Source: Diphasiastrum complanatum
Taxonomy: Eukaryota; Streptophyta; Lycopodiopsida; Lycopodiales; Lycopodiaceae
Assembly: GCA_029204225.1 (NCBI GenBank)
Contig: CM055092.1
Location: forward strand, 75,381,019 to 75,445,018
Direction: 5' to 3'
Length of the DNA: 64,000 bases
In this document: positions 58,874 to 64,000 of the stretch, in pieces
Numbering within the stretch: the first letter of the stretch is position 1
Layout: each line of letters opens with the position of its first letter
Translations under genes and position numbers: made by a program
The notes under the pieces: generated by a model
What the model was told of the DNA's origin: nothing
The model's input: the letters and a program-made list of their open reading frames with translations, nothing else
The model's database searches: none

Positions 58874-59151
58874 ACTTAGAATTTTCTTTGCACAGAACAA
58901 CAGATCTTGCTACATAGTAACACAGATAGAAAACACTCCCACAACAAGCATCACATAGCAAACTGTATTTCTCAAATGAAGTTACACTGTACATATAGTT
59001 GTTCACTCAGGCAAACCCATGCATGACCCAGGTTTGCCGTTTGGTGGGTACGCTGTGTCCTGTTGACTTCCTCGTTGCGAGGGCCAATTGATCCTTATCC
59101 ACTGATAGGACCACAGTACAGTAACACAATGATTCTACTTTAATTCTAACT
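58874..59151 (-). repeat. 5' LTR of the bounded copia element
   Basis: 278 bp partner of the left LTR. Starts AGTTAGAATTAAAG and ends AAAATTCTAAGT on the minus strand, next to the primer site. Confidence 0.9.
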
Positions 59152-59156
59152 AGCGC

Positions 59157-60243
59157 TGTCACCTAACCATGGCCACATTGCACTTTGGCCCGCCATTTGA
59201 CTTTGGTCCACATTTGACTATGTACGTACCTATGTACCTAGTAGTACTTCAGTGACCCCTATATGTCCAGGGCAAGTGACTATACCTTGGTTGGAGGTAT
59301 GGAATCGCCAGTGCATCAAGAACCTTCACCGAGCTCAAAATAGTCATAAAACACTGTTCTAGAGTATCTATGAGTAGGCAAAGGTTAGTAGAGTCAGTAA
59401 CTAGTCAGGGAAACGTTCCCATCCCTACAAAAGTGGCCTAACAACCATCTAACCTTTTGCAGACCATCTCTCACCAAAGAGAACTTCTTGCCAGCCCTCT
59501 GATCATCATTTAAGACCTTGGTATGGCAAGATTTAGCATCCTATGTTTCACTTGGACAACTTTGGTAAGGATGCTGCCATGATGGGAATTGCATATCTTC
59601 CATGAGACGATGAATTTTTCCTATCACATTGATGAATCATCAGATGGGGAATCAGTGGAACAAGAGTCATCAACACAAGCAAGAATGGAACCCCATGGAA
59701 GGCAACTAAATGGCAGAGGCAAGTGGATCAGGCAACAAGTGACCAAGAGCCAAGTACTTCAAGTTCTAATTGTCAGCAAGCCTATGCTCGCACAATCAAG
59801 TTTCTTGAGAAGAAAAAATATACATATTAATTTGGAGATCATCCAAGTACAAGATGTCCAATCAAGAATCCGTGCTTCCTACAAAGACAAAATGCAGAGC
59901 AGAAGGTCCAACAGCCCAATACAAGAGTTCAAGGGTTCAAAGAAGAATCAAGCTGACAAGGAGCTCACCAAAGGGGTGGCTGTCATATGGATCCATCTAA
60001 ATCACGAGTTCCTTTAACAACCAATGGCAAGGTGGAAGTTTTGGTCATATCATCTTGCATGTCTCGAACTCCAAAGAAGACCATAATAGCCTACCAACTT
60101 ATTTTGTGGAAGATTCTAAGGGGCATTTGTTACCGATGTATGTCTATCAAACTTAACAGTAGATTGTATACTACACTCGGTAAGTGTGTTATGTGTGAGA
60201 GTTTCAGATCTATTAAGATCCAAACCTACTAAATGATCAACAA
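59157..60243. other. Intergenic with one unrecognised ORF
   Basis: The plus-strand open frame 59589-60017 (142 codons, Gln/Ser/Lys-rich) has no domain I recognise. It may be an old gag relic or chance. Nothing else was seen. Confidence 0.35.
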
Positions 60244-60300
60244 ACAATTCACCAATCTTGCCAATGTAGAAAAATCAGCATCTACACTAAGAATGAGATG
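60244..60300. repeat. 56-bp dispersed repeat, copy 2
   Basis: Matches 23473-23528 (CACCAATCTTGCCAATGTA, CATCTACACTA, GAATGAGATG) in the same orientation. Confidence 0.7.
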
Positions 60301-60756
60301 CAAACTCAAATAGATCTTAATCAAACATGAACCAAAACAAAAATAAAATTTCTTTCCATAAATTAACATTAAGCTACTATATTTCACACATGTGGATCTG
60401 AAAATAGCTTTTGATGAATATTCTACAGACAAAATTGCAAGATATCACAAATATAGTGCACCAATGGATAGTAGAACCCAAGAGAACCATGTATAGAGCA
60501 TGGATGAGATAAGAGAGAGAGAATTGTATCCCTTCCCATGAGTTACATCCTTTTATAATTGGTCCAAACCCAAATTTAAACTTTGTTTCCCTCCATAATA
60601 GAAAAACCCTACTATTATTGTGACTAGATTCAATGTCTCTACTAAAATTTGAATCTCTAAAACTCATGTAATATGAATTCCCTCATCTTTTCCAAAAAGT
60701 GTTTATTCAAATGCTTTTATACTAATATAACTTTGAAAAGTCAAACTCTAAGTCAA

Positions 60757-61149
60757 ATACTACTCGGGGTCCTTTCTTATTTTGGCCCATCAGTATTTTA
60801 GATCTATTCTCTATTTCTCACATCTTTGGCTTGTGAATACAGTGCACCAATTGAGGGTGTCTGACATTACATTATTGATAGATCTAACTCTTGAGTCGAC
60901 TCGGCCATGCTTTTATTCTCATTGTCATAAAATTTGTTGAGGAGATGCTAGGCTTGGTCTTTCGCTCGTTGGCCGGTCTGCCACTCTTGTTGACCTTCTG
61001 ATATTGGGCTTTCCCGATGGATCTGAATTCTGGAATTCCTTTTGGGTTGTTCGTCAATGTTGGCGTAGTTTGGCTAGCATGATATCATTGTTAGAAGAAT
61101 CTTTACTTAAATTATCTGGTTAGAAGATATTTATGAGAATCTTCTAACA
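60757..61149 (-). repeat. Partial LTR, TGTTAGAAG family, copy 3
   Basis: Matches 13845-14234 (TTTGGCCCAT, GACTCGGCCATGCTTTT, CTTCTGATATTGG) and ends at the same TTCTAACA terminus. About 390 bp of the ~1150-bp LTR is left. No coding part follows; copia sequence starts at once. Confidence 0.75.
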
Positions 61150-62306
61150 ACATCTTGCTCACACATCACTACATAAAATGCTTTTGGGATGAAGATGTAT
61201 CCATTGCAGCCTACCTTCTGAATAGACATTCGACTAAAGGCCTCTAAAGTAAAAACGCCTTACGAAGTTTGGGCACACTCCAAATTTTATTGAAAAACCT
61301 CATAGTGTTTGGATGCACTGCTTACGTGCCAATCTCGAAAGAGACTAGTCAAGAGCTGAAATCTCACAGACATCAAGGCCATCTTTATTGATTACGCTTC
61401 TTTGACAAAACCTACAAGATGTATGATCCTGACACCTTCAGCCAAGATGTCAATTTTATTTGAGGATCAGTTCATCGACTTGAAAGACAGGAGCATAATT
61501 CTAGATGAATCTTTAGTTACTCCTTGCTATTACAACAATTTCCAGCATTAGGCTCAAAAATTTCTATAGATGAACAACTTACGAAAGGCAAATCAGAAGA
61601 AGACCGTTGCTACTTCTATAGCAACAGAGCCAAGGATTGGACAGTCTACAATGGATAGAGATTACGTTATCATCACTGTCTCATAACTTGAATCCATGAA
61701 GATAGAGAGCAGAGGCTAATTTACAACCCTCAAAAGAGATATATTCGTAATATGTTCATCAGTTTTAATTTGATGAATTATCAAATAGCTCACTCACCAA
61801 TGAATCTGGGTGTTACACATTGAAAGGCTCATATGATTCATGAGTTACATTTGAGCTATGATGGACCAACTCATCTATTACAGAGTAGTCGGCAAACTCC
61901 ACATTTACAATGGATATCCAGATGCAAGCTAGGCGGGAGATGTAAATAATCATAAATTTCACATATGGATTTCCATTCTTCCTTTACACCGGTCCTATTT
62001 CATGGAACAGTCATAAGCAAAGCTCATAGCTCTATCATCTATGAAGTCAGAGCATTTATGGTTGAGAAATCTGCTATCAGACATTTGTTTGCAACAACAT
62101 GTTTCGACAATCGACTTTTATGACAATCAGAGTGCCATTACCATTTCGACCAACCCTAGATTTATTTAGAGAGTACGCACATTGAAATTGAATATGGTTT
62201 ACGAAGAGGTGAGCTTGTACTATCTAACGCAATTTATGAAGGCGCTGAGCATAGATGCACACAGCAGATTTTGTGCATCATTAAATCTGAAGATCCAGAT
62301 TAAGGG
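61150..62306 (+). pseudogene. Copia integrase-end and RNase H remnant, plus strand
   Basis: Frames shift often. Integrase end: CFWDEDVSIAAYLLNRHSTK near 61186-61245, then NLIVFGCTAYVPISKE at 61302-61350 and KMYDPDTFSQDVNFI. RT end: KRYIRNMFISFNLMNYQIAH at 61738-61797, close to the IYNMLVRYNLINCKLA block at 37139-37519. RNase H: EVRAFMVEKSAIRHLFAT and FYDNQSAITISTNPRFI at about 62045-62170. Most of RT is deleted. A PPT (AGATTAAGGG, 62297-62306) ends it. Confidence 0.8.
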
Positions 62307-62650
62307 TGTTGGATTTTCCTTTTCTCTCTAAATCCAATAAGTTAATTTAGTTCCATTCATGCGGTCAGAGCGCAAGCTTATGAAATGAAAGCTTGGAACT
62401 TTGTCAAAAGAACAAAGTCACTGCCCATTAGAAAGACGTAAGAAACCCGTAAGGTTTCCTCTTATGAGGCATGATGAGACCTTAAGAAAATCTGTTACAA
62501 GGCATTACGAACATATTACGAGCTATGAGCAACCACCCAAAGATGGCATTTCTAACGAGGATCATGTGGACAACTTGGCAGACATTGGCATATAACTACA
62601 ACAAGGCTTACAATTGGCATTAGGAACTAAATCATTCTTTTACTCATTCC
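62307..62650 (+). repeat. 3' LTR start of the plus-strand copia remnant
   Basis: Begins TGTTGGATTTTCC right after the PPT, like the LTR at 36591 (TGTTGGATTATTC). The 3' limit is not visible; a TATAAAAAG box lies just beyond, at 62672-62680, and may belong to the same LTR. Confidence 0.5.
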
Positions 62651-63548
62651 TTGTAATAAGATTTATGTCTATAAAAAGAGAGATGATGCAAATAATGCAC
62701 TTGATGCAACATATAGATGCAAGCACACTTTGATGCAGCACATTTTTTGCTCATTTAAGACAGAGAGTAAGCGTAAAGGCGACCGTATGATATTCATGTC
62801 ATCGTAGCTATTGTCACATTAGAATTAGCATTTGGGCACACAATTATCACCTATTGTTTTGTGCTCATCATCATTTCATGCTGATTCGTACATTGCTACT
62901 TTTTGAATGTAATCTTATTGTTTTATTGCCATCTATGAATTTATGCTTTTATGATTTCTTATTTTATGCTATGCTACTCTCATATTGATTCCTATGAATG
63001 TCTATTGTTTTCCTCAAAAACATCATCCAAGTGTTTTGTGTTTGGCTACGTAATCAACTGAACAAATCCTTACGATTTCAAAGTCGGGATCAAGTAGAGG
63101 CCAAACTAAATTGTGGGCTCAAATCTGATAGGTAGAACATCTCATTCCAATCTGTCATTGCTTCGTAATTCATCTGTGATCGTATTCTTTGTTTCTCCCA
63201 ACAAGTAATTTGCAGGTCAGGCATAAGATGGTTCTCAAAGGGAGAGAGAGAGAGAGAATTTAAATCCAATCAGTACACCATTCAAATTAGATAATGACAC
63301 ATCAATCGATTATCGTAGATTACAATGATTATAGACAACATCCACTAGCTAGTGATCAAAAGATTGACCATATTATAAAGTTAGAGAAATAGAATAAAAG
63401 AAATAGCAACACTGATCAAGCTGCACTGTATAGGGTGGCAAGTAAGTTAAAGGTTCTTGAGCGACACTATATAGTAAGTTTGTTTTAAAGAGGCTGTGAG
63501 CTTATCATATAATCTTTATCTTTCCTTCTTGCAAATTCTAGATCATAT
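62651..63548. other. Intergenic
   Basis: May contain the remainder of the copia LTR. A GA microsatellite is at 63241-63259. No coding signal until the oxidase remnant. Confidence 0.4.
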
Positions 63549-64000
63549 TCACATCTGACTCTGCAAGTCAGATCCGCAACGCCTATCTCCAGTAAGAGGT
63601 TCTGACAATGATGCATTATAACGACACACACGTGCATCCCTGAACACATGGCCCGGCTTGCAGAAGTAACCACTATCGGGAGCACAATGGCGATCTTCTG
63701 AACATATGCATAGACCTTCCAATGCACAATTGTCTTTCAAGATGGACACTCCTTCAGGAACAATGCCCAGAACTGCGTCTGACCACTCACTTGAGAATAA
63801 TGCTTGTGGATCGAAGCGTCTTCTCACATCCAGAAACTTGGGCAGATCTGGATACTTGCTGGTTACATTTTCAAAACCCAGGTTTCTGTTTTTGCCCATG
63901 CGGCAGGCCTTTGTATTTGAACAATGCCATTGCTCTATCCCTCAAGCACATCCTCGTTCAGCCTCGGAGTAGTAGCTTTATCGGAACGGTAATATGTGAT
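63549..64000 (-). pseudogene. L-gulonolactone oxidase-like gene, 3' part, frameshifted
   Basis: Minus strand, running off the window edge. Reads ITYYRSDKATTPRLNEDVLE, then frame breaks, MALFKYKGLPH, another break, GKNRNLGFENVTSKYPDLPK, FLDVRRRFDPQALFSSEWSD and the Cys-rich tail CALEGLCICSEDRHC and GYFCKPGHVFRDARVC to the stop at 63549. This matches the C-terminus of plant GULLO proteins, FAD enzymes related to those oxidising gulono/galactono-lactone to ascorbate. About one base is lost near each of two sites at 63930-63945 and two bases at PHW/GKN (near 63900). It is a pseudogene, unless these are sequencing indels. The FAD domain would lie beyond 64000. Confidence 0.82.

Larger units (their letters stand above)
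53027..59156 (-). mobile_element. Copia LTR retrotransposon with both LTRs and target duplication
   Basis: Bounded by AGCGC at 53027-53031 and 59152-59156 (5-bp target-site duplication). LTRs are 53032-53311 and 58874-59151. PPT AAGGGAGAG lies inside the left LTR and a tRNA-Met-like primer site inside the right LTR. Interior coding order on the minus strand is gag, protease, integrase, RT, RNase H, which is Ty1/copia. The pol frame is broken many times, so the element is inactive. The differences and indels between the two LTRs indicate an old insertion. Confidence 0.9.

Noticed and set aside
59589-60017. 142-codon plus-strand ORF
   Set aside because: Low-complexity Gln/Lys/Ser content without a family match; kept only as a note in the intergenic entry.

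Overview
The window is nuclear DNA of a land plant with a large, repeat-rich genome. Three things point there: plant-type LTR retrotransposons (Ty1/copia and Ty3/gypsy, primed by initiator tRNA-Met or tRNA-Asp), a Helitron with a PIF1-like helicase, and an intron-containing gene of the TIC32-like short-chain dehydrogenase (SDR) family. The species cannot be fixed from sequence alone. Long CA/GT and CT/GA dinucleotide tracts are common here.

Layout. 1-935: no gene, two CA microsatellites. 936-6483: decayed gypsy element on the minus strand (gag, RT, RNase H, integrase zinc finger, tRNA-Asp primer site, partial LTR). 6484-9240: CA microsatellite, then a minus-strand copia fragment with its primer site and LTR. 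9300-12000: short repeats, an intronless CENH3-like histone H3 pseudogene, and unidentified coding-like sequence. 13085-17100: LTR element with TG..CA LTR, polypurine tract, a coiled-coil/Ser-Pro-rich coding region and an 18-bp minisatellite, but no visible reverse transcriptase; partial relatives lie at 29940-32400 and 60757-61149. 17793-21620: Helitron remains around a ~90-bp tandem array. 21800-29500: gene-poor, local duplications and one hAT-like MITE. 32400-42800: a pile of copia fragments on both strands, with several related LTRs. 43500-44834: gypsy fragment ending at a GA tract.

45359-47631 holds the one apparently functional host gene: an 8-exon TIC32-like SDR whose exons sum to 945 nt (314 aa). 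49328-51273: LTR-like sequence and a gypsy integrase fragment. 53027-59156: the best-bounded mobile element, a copia element with two ~279-bp LTRs, PPT, tRNA-Met primer site and a 5-bp target duplication. 61150-62650: plus-strand copia remnant with a 3' LTR. 63549-64000: the 3' end of an L-gulonolactone oxidase-like gene on the minus strand, broken by frameshifts in this sequence.

Almost every other protein-coding signal is a dead mobile element; there are no operons, and no RNA genes or CRISPR arrays were recognised. The most unusual items are the RT-less coiled-coil LTR family, the CENH3-like retropseudogene, and three retroelement fragments whose coding sequence stops exactly at a dinucleotide microsatellite.
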